Shown here one piece after another: positions 1-4,834 of a stretch of DNA of 8,907 bases; position 1 is the first letter of the stretch; every line of letters begins with the position of its first letter. The DNA comes from JACPYG01 sp964356545 (lineage in GTDB: Bacteria; Patescibacteriota; Minisyncoccia; Minisyncoccales; Staskawiczbacteraceae): positions 1-8,907 of the forward strand of contig CAYHHX010000021.1 of NCBI GenBank assembly GCA_964356545.1. Direction: 5' to 3'. The translations under genes and the position numbers were made by a program. Under the pieces are notes generated by a model. That model was given only the letters and a program-made list of their open reading frames with translations, made no database searches and was not told where the DNA came from.

Positions 1-467
1 AAAGATACGCTTTCTTTATACTTTTTAAGTTTTCCTTCAATAATTTGGTCTGTAATATTTGTTGGTTTGCCAGAATCTTTTACTTGCTCTGTATATATCT
101 TTTTTTCGCCATCTAAAAATTCTTCTGGTATATCGCTGTCCTTTATGAACAAAGGATTCATCGCGGCTATTTGTAAACAAATTTCATGAGCCAAATTCTT
201 AAAATCAGGAGATTTTGCAACAAAATCTGATTCGCACCTTATATCTAATAATACTCCAGTTTTTGAAGTTGGATGGATATAAGATTCAATGGTGCCTTGC
301 TTTGTTTCTCTTGCTGTTTTTTTACCAGCCAAAGTTTTACCCCAAATTCTTAAAAACTCTTTGGCTTTTTTAATATCTCCTTTGGATTCTTCTAAGGCTT
401 TTTTGATTTCTGTAGGAGAAACTCCTGTTTCTTCCCTTAATTCTTTAATTTGGTCAATTGTAACCAT
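1..467 (-). CDS. tsf: Elongation factor Ts, C-terminus cut by the window edge
   Basis: EF-Ts is the cytoplasmic nucleotide-exchange factor that regenerates EF-Tu-GTP. Reading the minus strand from the ATG at 467 gives 155 codons before the edge. Residues 1-40 are the UBA-like EF-Tu-binding domain (begins MVTIDQIKELREETGVSP). The family's TDFV signature appears as CESDFVAKS, followed by FKNLAHEICLQIAAMNP. Soon afterwards comes IIEGKLKKYKESVS, which matches the C-terminal 'IVEGKL-KFY' segment of the family, so there seems to be no room for the second core subdomain of long EF-Ts such as the E. coli protein. I infer a short, Thermus-type form of roughly 200 residues, with only the last few dozen residues missing. 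It starts 1 nt after the rpsB stop with no Shine-Dalgarno, so it is probably translated by coupling to rpsB. The identity is firm; the short form is inferred. Confidence 0.96.
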   Translation of the reverse strand, partial: MVTIDQIKELREETGVSPTEIKKALEESKGDIKKAKEFLRIWGKTLAGKKTARETKQGTIESYIHPTSKTGVLLDIRCESDFVAKSPDFKNLAHEICLQIAAMNPLFIKDSDIPEEFLDGEKKIYTEQVKDSGKPTNITDQIIEGKLKKYKESVS

Positions 468-468
468 A

Positions 469-1182
469 CTAACTTTTTGAGTTTTTTATTGTTTCAGAAA
501 CTTTATCTAAAATATATTTTACAGAAGAAATTACATCATCGCTAGCTGGAATAGGATAATCTACTATAGTTGGGTCAACATTAGTATCTGTTATTGCAAC
601 TATAAAAATCCCTTTTCTTTTAGCTTCTCTTGCGCAGGTAATTTCTTTTTTTAAATCAAAAATAAAAACAGCTTCTGGAAGTTTTGACATATTTTTTATC
701 CCTTCAAATTTAATTCTTAAAGATTCTAATTCTTTATCAATTTTTAATCTTTCTTTCTTTGTATATTTTTCCAGTTCTCCTGTTGCTTTTTTATTTTCCA
801 TTTCTTTAAAATATTCTACTCTTTTTGAAATTGTTTCAAAATTTGTAAATGTTCCACCTAACCATCTTTCTGTAATATAGGGAACATTGCAATCCTCTGC
901 AGCTTTTTTAACTAATTCTTTTATCTGAATTTTCGTACCAACAAAAATTATTTTTTTATTATCAGAAACAAGATTTGAAACAAATCTTAAAGCCGTGCTA
1001 AAGTGTTTGGCTGTTTTTTCTAAGTCAATAATATTAGTATTATTTTTAATACCTGAAACATAAACTTTCATTTTTGGGTGTAGCCTTGAAACAGTGTGCC
1101 CAACACCTAAACCACAAGACAACATTTCTTCTATATTGATCTTAACCTCTTCTATGGTTCTTTTTTTTGTTGCTTCTGTCAT
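469..1182 (-). CDS. rpsB: 30S ribosomal protein S2
   Basis: S2 sits on the solvent side of the 30S subunit between head and body and is needed for S1 binding where S1 exists. The 237-residue protein is the usual S2 length (about 240 in E. coli). Family landmarks are GHTVSRLHPKMKVYVSG (28-44), RWLGGTFTNF (106-115) and the signature DTNVDPTIVDYPIPASDD (199-216). The central helical hairpin, about residues 116-165, is rich in Lys and Glu, as expected. All nine arginine codons I read are AGA or AGG. The gene begins 2 nt after the rpmE stop; an AAGAAG stretch upstream is at best a weak ribosome-binding site. It is directly followed by tsf, the near-universal bacterial rpsB-tsf pairing, so S2 and EF-Ts share a transcript here with L31 in front. 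Confidence 0.98.
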   Translation of the reverse strand: MTEATKKRTIEEVKINIEEMLSCGLGVGHTVSRLHPKMKVYVSGIKNNTNIIDLEKTAKHFSTALRFVSNLVSDNKKIIFVGTKIQIKELVKKAAEDCNVPYITERWLGGTFTNFETISKRVEYFKEMENKKATGELEKYTKKERLKIDKELESLRIKFEGIKNMSKLPEAVFIFDLKKEITCAREAKRKGIFIVAITDTNVDPTIVDYPIPASDDVISSVKYILDKVSETIKNSKS

Positions 1183-1184
1183 TT

Positions 1185-1409
1185 TTATGTTTTCTTCTTT
1201 ATTATTTTCTTTTTACTCAATCGTTCTTTAAATTTTTGAACTCTACCTAATGTATCTATTACATTTTCTTGCTTTGTATAAAAAGGATGGCACTGAAAAC
1301 AAACTTCAGTTTCTATAAATTCTTTTGTTGAGCCAACAACAAAACTTCTGCCACAGGCGCATTTCGCATTCGCTTTTTGAAAATATTTAGGGTGTATATC
1401 TTTTTTCAT
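1185..1409 (-). CDS. rpmE: 50S ribosomal protein L31, zinc-binding (C+) form
   Basis: L31 bridges the 50S central protuberance and the 30S head. The 74-residue protein begins MKKDIHPKYF and carries all four zinc-ligand cysteines of the C+ type: C17 and C19 (CACG) and C37 and C40 (CFQC), followed by HPFYT and the VIDTLGRVQKF stretch typical of L31 (VDTAGRVDKF in the family). The glycine usually found after HPFYT is absent. The tail is very lysine-rich (last 11 residues). The presence of the cysteines implies zinc-replete use rather than the zinc-free C- paralogue. It is the first gene of the rpmE-rpsB-tsf operon. No Shine-Dalgarno is visible in front of its ATG. In many bacteria rpmE neighbours prfA in the same direction; here prfA lies about 1.1 kb away on the other strand with a metalloprotein gene between. 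Confidence 0.97.
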   Translation of the reverse strand: MKKDIHPKYFQKANAKCACGRSFVVGSTKEFIETEVCFQCHPFYTKQENVIDTLGRVQKFKERLSKKKIIKKKT

Positions 1410-1420
1410 AAATAATCATC

Positions 1421-1444
1421 GTATTACTATAATAGTTAAAATAC
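1421..1444. repeat. Imperfect inverted repeat in the rpmE leader
   Basis: The arms GTATT (1421-1425) and AATAC (1440-1444) enclose inner arms ACTAT (1426-1430) and ATAGT (1432-1436), with a 3-nt bulge between inner and outer arms on one side. It spans the predicted transcription start and untranslated leader of rpmE and touches its -10 hexamer. It could be an operator or a small leader hairpin, but the AT-rich composition makes chance palindromes common, so this is only a candidate. Confidence 0.25.
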
Positions 1445-1469
1445 TATCAAATTTTTATAATAAATACAA
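1441..1469 (-). promoter_or_regulatory. Predicted promoter of the rpmE-rpsB-tsf operon
   Basis: Read on the minus strand there is a -35 hexamer TTGTAT (1464-1469), a 17-nt spacer and a -10 hexamer TAGTAT (1441-1446) preceded by the extended -10 dinucleotide TG (1448-1449). The predicted start gives a leader of roughly 25 nt before the rpmE ATG. It lies back to back with the predicted promoter of the divergent metalloprotein gene. The call is by eye from sigma-70 consensus in very AT-rich DNA. Confidence 0.5.
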
Positions 1470-1489
1470 TAGATGGATAAAAAACAACC

Positions 1490-1518
1490 TTTACAAATGA
1501 ATTTTAGTATGATATTTA
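1490..1518 (+). promoter_or_regulatory. Predicted promoter of the metalloprotein gene
   Basis: TTTACA (-35, 1490-1495), a 17-nt spacer, and TATTTA (-10, 1513-1518) with an extended -10 TG at 1510-1511. Transcription would begin near 1525, downstream of the upstream in-frame ATG codons at 1473, 1497 and 1509, leaving a leader of about 40 nt before the ATG at 1566. This supports the shorter reading of the gene. The -10 is a weak match, so confidence is moderate. Confidence 0.42.
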
Positions 1519-1555
1519 AATATTGGTGTTGTTCTTTGATAACTGACAAAAATAT

Positions 1556-1559
1556 GGAG
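1556..1559 (+). promoter_or_regulatory. Shine-Dalgarno site that sets the start at 1566
   Basis: GGAG lies 6 nt upstream of the ATG at 1566, an ideal spacing. It is the only clear Shine-Dalgarno I can find in front of any gene in this window, and it decides between several in-frame ATG codons for the metalloprotein gene. Confidence 0.65.
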
Positions 1560-1565
1560 ACTTTT

Positions 1566-2390
1566 ATGATTACCGAAGATAACCGATTTGACGCAGTAGA
1601 CAAATTATTTGACGGGTTAGACCAAATTGCAAACAACTCTAATGTTGAAAAACAAGTTCCAGAAGTTATGGAACGCCTTATGGGTCTTAAAAAAGAGGGG
1701 TTGTTAATAACTTATCCTACTAAAAAAAGCAAGTATACAATTAATTCTTTTGTAATTAGAGATTATTTGGAAACTGACTCTGATGCTGACTCTGATAATG
1801 TTGATAATAATTCTCAGATTATATTATACCCTATGTTTCCAGAAGATGCTCAATATGGTAAACTTGCTCGTCATTATACTAAGAGAGTATCGTATGCTTC
1901 ATATGGTTGCCGAAGTAATACGATTACAATAAATATGTCGTTTTCCAGTAAGGAAACACCGCGTTTTTTGGCACATTTGTTTATTCATGAACTTGGACAT
2001 GCAGAAGCTGCAAAAAAAGAAGGAAGGTTATTTAGTAAAAGTTTAAAACCCCCGAATGAACGCTTGAGGGAAGAAACTGACATGTGGACTGTTGATTATA
2101 GATTAATGCTCGCTATTGGCGGAAGTGATTACCGAGAGGCGGCAAAAAAAATGGCGGTTGAAATTCATCAGTGGTGTTGCAAAAATAGAAAATGTCCTGA
2201 TTATCGGGGGAGAGGTATCGCCTTGAAGCATTGTTTTGGTGATTTATCAGATATAGATTCTAATAAAGAAAGGGATCGTACTTTTTTCTATTATTGTTAT
2301 CTTATGTTTGTTGATTATTGTTTTGATAGGGAAAAAGCTAAAGAAATTAAGTTACAAATTATTCAGGAAATTCATCCCCATATAATATAA
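1566..2390 (+). CDS. Unrecognised HExxH zinc-metalloprotein (putative peptidase)
   Basis: I do not recognise the family. From the ATG at 1566 the product has 274 residues. An acidic linker (DSDADSDNVDNN, about 72-83) follows a helical N-terminal third. At residues 141-145 is HELGH, the HExxH zinc motif, preceded by the hydrophobic helix FLAHLFI; 24-25 residues after its last His come two Glu (169-170) in REETDMWTVDYRLM, fitting a third zinc ligand of the gluzincin type. The C-terminal third is cysteine-rich (C204, C205, C210, C223, C244, C252). There is no signal peptide or membrane span, so it is probably cytoplasmic and not a site-2 protease. The in-frame ATG at 1473 would add 31 residues, but the Shine-Dalgarno and predicted promoter favour 1566. 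About half of its 18 arginine codons are CGN, unlike the neighbouring ribosomal genes, and with the distinct start signal this hints at acquisition by transfer. It is flanked by its own promoter and terminator. Zinc binding is likely; peptidase activity and substrate are unknown. Confidence 0.8.
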   Translation: MITEDNRFDAVDKLFDGLDQIANNSNVEKQVPEVMERLMGLKKEGLLITYPTKKSKYTINSFVIRDYLETDSDADSDNVDNNSQIILYPMFPEDAQYGKLARHYTKRVSYASYGCRSNTITINMSFSSKETPRFLAHLFIHELGHAEAAKKEGRLFSKSLKPPNERLREETDMWTVDYRLMLAIGGSDYREAAKKMAVEIHQWCCKNRKCPDYRGRGIALKHCFGDLSDIDSNKERDRTFFYYCYLMFVDYCFDREKAKEIKLQIIQEIHPHII

Positions 2391-2438
2391 TGATAAAGAT
2401 AATCTTATATCAATTTTCTCCAAACAATAAAAATTCAT

Positions 2439-2471
2439 GCTCATTACCAAATATGGTTGTGAGCTTTTTTT
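2439..2471 (+). terminator. Intrinsic terminator after the metalloprotein gene
   Basis: The arms GCTCA (2439-2443) and TGAGC (2460-2464) pair, the stem continuing after one wobble pair and one mismatch with ACCA/TGGT, and are followed directly by seven T (2465-2471). This is a well-formed rho-independent terminator on the plus strand, 48 nt after the metalloprotein stop. It separates that gene from prfA. Confidence 0.85.
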
Positions 2472-2480
2472 ATAATTACC

Positions 2481-2509
2481 TTGATTTTGGCTTAAAAAAC
2501 TGATATATT
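2481..2509 (+). promoter_or_regulatory. Predicted promoter of prfA, giving a near-leaderless mRNA
   Basis: TTGATT (-35, 2481-2486), a 17-nt spacer, and TATATT (-10, 2504-2509; five of six consensus bases) with an extended -10 TG at 2501-2502. Only 8 nt separate the -10 from the prfA ATG at 2518, so the transcript should begin at or within a few bases of the start codon. No ribosome-binding site can fit. It is the best extended -10 promoter in the window. Confidence 0.65.
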
Positions 2510-2517
2510 AAAATAAT

Positions 2518-3267
2518 ATGACTGATGAAAATATTCAAAATAAGCAAGCTGTTATAATAGAAATTCGGGCTGGAACTGGCGGTAACGAGGCTGGTTTATT
2601 TGCAAGAGACCTTTATAGAATGTATTCAAAATATGCTCAAACTAAAGGTTGGAGTCAAAGAATTTTAGATTCTAATACTTCTGATGTTGGAGGATATAAA
2701 GAAATAATTTTTGAGCTAAACGGCATAAGGGCTTTTTCAGAAATGCAATACGAAGGGGGCGTTCATAGAGTTCAAAGAATTCCTAAAACAGAAAAGTCTG
2801 GAAGAGTTCATACCTCAACAGCAACAGTAGCTGTTTTACTAAAACCTCAAAAAACAGAAATAAATATTAATCCTGCAGACCTACAAATAGACACCTATAA
2901 AGCATCTGGCCCTGGAGGACAATATGTAAATAAAACAGAATCAGCCATAAGAATTACACACAAACCAACAGGTCTTGTTGTTACTTCGCAATCAGAAAGA
3001 AACCAATTACAAAACAAAGAAAATGCCTTATCTGTTTTATCGGCTAGACTTTTACGAAGACAAGAAGAACAAGATTTATCAAAACTTACGGCTGAAAGGC
3101 GAGAACAAATAGCTTCTGCAAAACGCTCCGAAAAAACCCGCACTTACAATTTTCCTCAAAACCGAATCACAGACCACAGAATTGGAAAAAGTTGGCACGA
3201 TTTAGAAAATATTATTGATGGCAATTTAGAACCAATTATAAAAGCATTTAAAAAATTAGAACACTAA
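2518..3267 (+). CDS. prfA: Peptide chain release factor 1 lacking N-terminal domain 1
   Basis: Class I release factor that reads UAA and UAG in the ribosomal A site and triggers peptide release. The 249 residues align from RF1 domain 2 onward (VIIEIRAGTGGNEAGLFARDLYRMY, 12-36). The stop-codon motif is PKT at 89-91, matching the RF1 PxT pattern and not the SPF of RF2. The peptidyl-hydrolysis GGQ is at 133-135 (SGPGGQYVNKTESAIRI); Gln135 is the residue PrmC methylates in the family. TYNFPQNRITDHRIG (209-223) is the conserved RF1 block. Typical RF1 has about 360 residues; the missing roughly 100 are the whole N-terminal helical domain 1, which contacts the ribosomal stalk base. An in-frame stop at 2509-2511 and the terminator and promoter upstream leave no space for it, so this is not a misplaced start. 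All catalytic elements are intact, so I expect a working factor. PrfH-type rescue factors also lack domain 1, but the PxT and full RF1 blocks argue for genuine RF1. Confidence 0.93.
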   Translation: MTDENIQNKQAVIIEIRAGTGGNEAGLFARDLYRMYSKYAQTKGWSQRILDSNTSDVGGYKEIIFELNGIRAFSEMQYEGGVHRVQRIPKTEKSGRVHTSTATVAVLLKPQKTEININPADLQIDTYKASGPGGQYVNKTESAIRITHKPTGLVVTSQSERNQLQNKENALSVLSARLLRRQEEQDLSKLTAERREQIASAKRSEKTRTYNFPQNRITDHRIGKSWHDLENIIDGNLEPIIKAFKKLEH

Positions 3268-3269
3268 TT

Positions 3270-4667
3270 TTATTGGATTGCCGCGATATCTTTTTCGTAT
3301 TGAGCCGCTATGCTCAAAACTGAATTTCCATAAAATTCTTCCCATTTTGTCCAAGAAGAACCCGAAAAATAATTCATTGTGGCTTTAAACTCGCCACTTT
3401 TTTTATTTCCACCAGAATCTTTTAAATATAATGCTGTTGCTAAAAATGCATCTCTAATGTCCCATGGGTCGGCAACTCTTCCTGTAGTTGCTTCAACTTT
3501 ACCACTATACGATGTCCAAGTTGACGCTATAAATTGCCCAGGCCCCATTGCCCCTCCCCATCCATAAGGAACGCCATTAGAATACATAACGCAAGAAACC
3601 GGCGTTGTAAATGGATCACGAATTAACCCTTTTCTATCGTTTATGTTTTTTATAGTTTCTAAGAAATATGGAATAGATTTTGGATTCATTGTTTTAGGCG
3701 AAACAGCTCCTGTTTTTATTTTTACACCAGCTCCAGTTTCTGTATTTTTTAAATAACATTGGCCCACATTTTTACCTAAATTAGATTCTTGAGTTATAAT
3801 CGCCAATATTAAAGCTGGTCTTACGCCTGTATGACCGGAGGCATATTTTGCAATTTCGAAAGCCTCGCCAAAACTTGGCGCTTCTGAAACACCTAGCAAA
3901 TCAAAGATTCTAGATCTGATAGTAGCAGCCTTTTTTTCTGTTTCTTTTTTATCTAAAAGTTGTTTTTGATATTGGGCTTCGGTTAATTTTAGATAACCTT
4001 CTTGCTCTTTTTTTGTTTGCAGAGATTGTTGTTTTTGTAGAGTTTGAACTTTAACTACTTTTTGTAACTGATTTTTTTCATCATCCATTTTTACTTTTTG
4101 ACCTTCTAAATAAGATTTTAAGTTTTCAGTGCTGTCTAAAAGATCAGCTACTTTAGAATTTAAACCTTCTAAATAAACTAAATTATCGAAAAAATCAGAA
4201 AGGTTACCATCAAGTAAAATTTCAATCGATGATTTTTGGTCTTCTTCATTTAAAGACCTTAAAATACTAATAATCTGACCTTTAGCGCCGCCAATTTTAA
4301 AAGAAGTTTTTTCTATTGAAGCCTGAGTGTCCCCTATTTGAAGCCCCAAACCTTTTACCATCACATTGCCCTGATTAATTTGATATTCCAAATTTATCAC
4401 TTTCTTTTTTAAAGATGAAACTTGAGATTGAAGAGTCTTTTTTTCTTGCTCTGTTTTTGTAAGGTCTTCTGCTATTTTTTGACTTTCTTGTTCATAATAA
4501 ACCGCACACTTTTCTAGTGTTGCCTTGCATTCAGATGAACTTAGCCCATTACAACCAGCGACTGATTCAGATATTTTTTTGCACATATCTGCCAATTCTT
4601 CGGCCAAAACAAAACCAGGCAACATTAAAACCCAAATAAGCAACGATAAAATAACTTTTTTTACCAT
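3270..4667 (-). CDS. Secreted coiled-coil lytic transglycosylase (EnvC/CwlO-like N-terminus)
   Basis: A predicted peptidoglycan-cleaving enzyme of 465 residues. Residues 1-22 are a signal peptide (KK, then a Leu/Val/Ile core, cleavage probably after VLA). Four cysteines follow (C29, C39, C47, C54), likely disulfide-bonded outside the membrane. Residues about 58-250 are a long coiled coil with the internal EILLDGNLSDFFDNLVYLEGL stretch seen in EnvC, PcsB and CwlO-type hydrolases, proteins usually controlled by FtsEX. Residues 265-465 resemble lytic transglycosylases: catalytic Glu294 in ILAIITQESNLGKN, then AMGPGQFIASTW (373-384), which replaces the usual GPAQFMPSTW, and DPWDIRDAFLATALYL (400-415). 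C304 and C359 may pair. The start at 4667 is set by the signal peptide; no Shine-Dalgarno is seen. It has its own promoter and stands alone, converging on prfA with 2 nt between stops. The role in division or cell separation is inferred; the hydrolase fold is well supported. Confidence 0.85.
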   Translation of the reverse strand: MVKKVILSLLIWVLMLPGFVLAEELADMCKKISESVAGCNGLSSSECKATLEKCAVYYEQESQKIAEDLTKTEQEKKTLQSQVSSLKKKVINLEYQINQGNVMVKGLGLQIGDTQASIEKTSFKIGGAKGQIISILRSLNEEDQKSSIEILLDGNLSDFFDNLVYLEGLNSKVADLLDSTENLKSYLEGQKVKMDDEKNQLQKVVKVQTLQKQQSLQTKKEQEGYLKLTEAQYQKQLLDKKETEKKAATIRSRIFDLLGVSEAPSFGEAFEIAKYASGHTGVRPALILAIITQESNLGKNVGQCYLKNTETGAGVKIKTGAVSPKTMNPKSIPYFLETIKNINDRKGLIRDPFTTPVSCVMYSNGVPYGWGGAMGPGQFIASTWTSYSGKVEATTGRVADPWDIRDAFLATALYLKDSGGNKKSGEFKATMNYFSGSSWTKWEEFYGNSVLSIAAQYEKDIAAIQ

Positions 4668-4691
4668 ATATAAAAATATAATTATATTGTC

Positions 4692-4720
4692 ATTATAGCT
4701 ATTTTAAATAAATATGTAAA
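4692..4720 (-). promoter_or_regulatory. Predicted promoter of the lytic transglycosylase gene
   Basis: On the minus strand TTTACA (-35, 4715-4720) and a perfect TATAAT (-10, 4692-4697) are separated by exactly 17 nt. The leader would be about 18 nt and contains the perfect 14-bp AT palindrome AATATAATTATATT (4675-4688), which may be chance. No Shine-Dalgarno lies before the ATG. The -35 is embedded in an 11-bp inverted repeat. Confidence 0.68.
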
Positions 4721-4731
4721 CATATTTATTT
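4706..4731. repeat. Perfect 11-bp inverted repeat over the -35, candidate operator
   Basis: The left arm AAATAAATATG (4706-4716) and right arm CATATTTATTT (4721-4731) are exact reverse complements around the 4-nt centre TAAA. The repeat covers the -35 hexamer of the transglycosylase promoter, the position expected for a repressor or activator site. It has no T-run and few GC pairs, so it is not a terminator. Length and perfection make chance less likely even in AT-rich DNA, but no regulator is visible here. Confidence 0.5.
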
Positions 4732-4763
4732 GTAATTACTTAATCTTTCCTGCCTTTTTCTCT

Positions 4764-4795
4764 AAAAATAAAACAGCCCCGTGATAGGAGGCTGT
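4764..4795 (-). terminator. Intrinsic terminator of rplY
   Basis: On the minus strand the arms ACAGCC and GGCTGT (4790-4795 and 4773-4778) pair, extended by two more G-C pairs across a one-base bulge around the 6-nt loop TATCAC. The hairpin is followed by TTTATTTTT (4764-4772). It lies about 40 nt beyond the rplY stop and separates rplY from the transglycosylase gene, which has its own promoter. Confidence 0.8.
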
Positions 4796-4810
4796 AATTT
4801 ATTTTTATTC

Positions 4811-4834
4811 CCGCCCCCTCGGGGCGAGACTCGC
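4811..4834. repeat. GC-rich overlapping palindromes at the rplY stop
   Basis: In otherwise AT-rich DNA, a GC-rich block of about 25 bp holds two overlapping inverted repeats: CGCCCC/GGGGCG with a 3-nt loop CTC (4812-4826), and GCGAG/CTCGC around a single A (4824-4834). The second touches the last base of the rplY stop codon (TAG, 4836-4834). There is no T-run on either side, so it is not itself an intrinsic terminator. It may stabilise the rplY mRNA 3' end or be a copy of a dispersed REP-like palindrome. Confidence 0.6.

Noticed and set aside
289..480. Plus-strand reading frame opposite tsf (63 codons)
   Set aside because: It lies entirely antisense to a firmly identified gene and its residues resemble no protein; the same applies to antisense frames at 2895-3143, 3379-3567, 5099-5356 and 6325-6516, and to the minus-strand frame at 1436-1636.
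1986..2000. HELGH gene as a site-2 (membrane) protease
   Set aside because: There are no transmembrane helices around the motif and no second-ligand pattern of that family; the protein looks soluble.
2391..2517. Remnant or frameshifted RF1 domain 1 upstream of prfA
   Set aside because: The 127 bp hold a terminator and a promoter, have an in-frame stop at 2509-2511, and are far too short for about 100 residues in any frame.
4675..4688. Perfect 14-bp palindrome AATATAATTATATT as an operator
   Set aside because: It consists only of A and T in an AT-rich leader, so chance is a sufficient explanation; noted within the promoter entry only.
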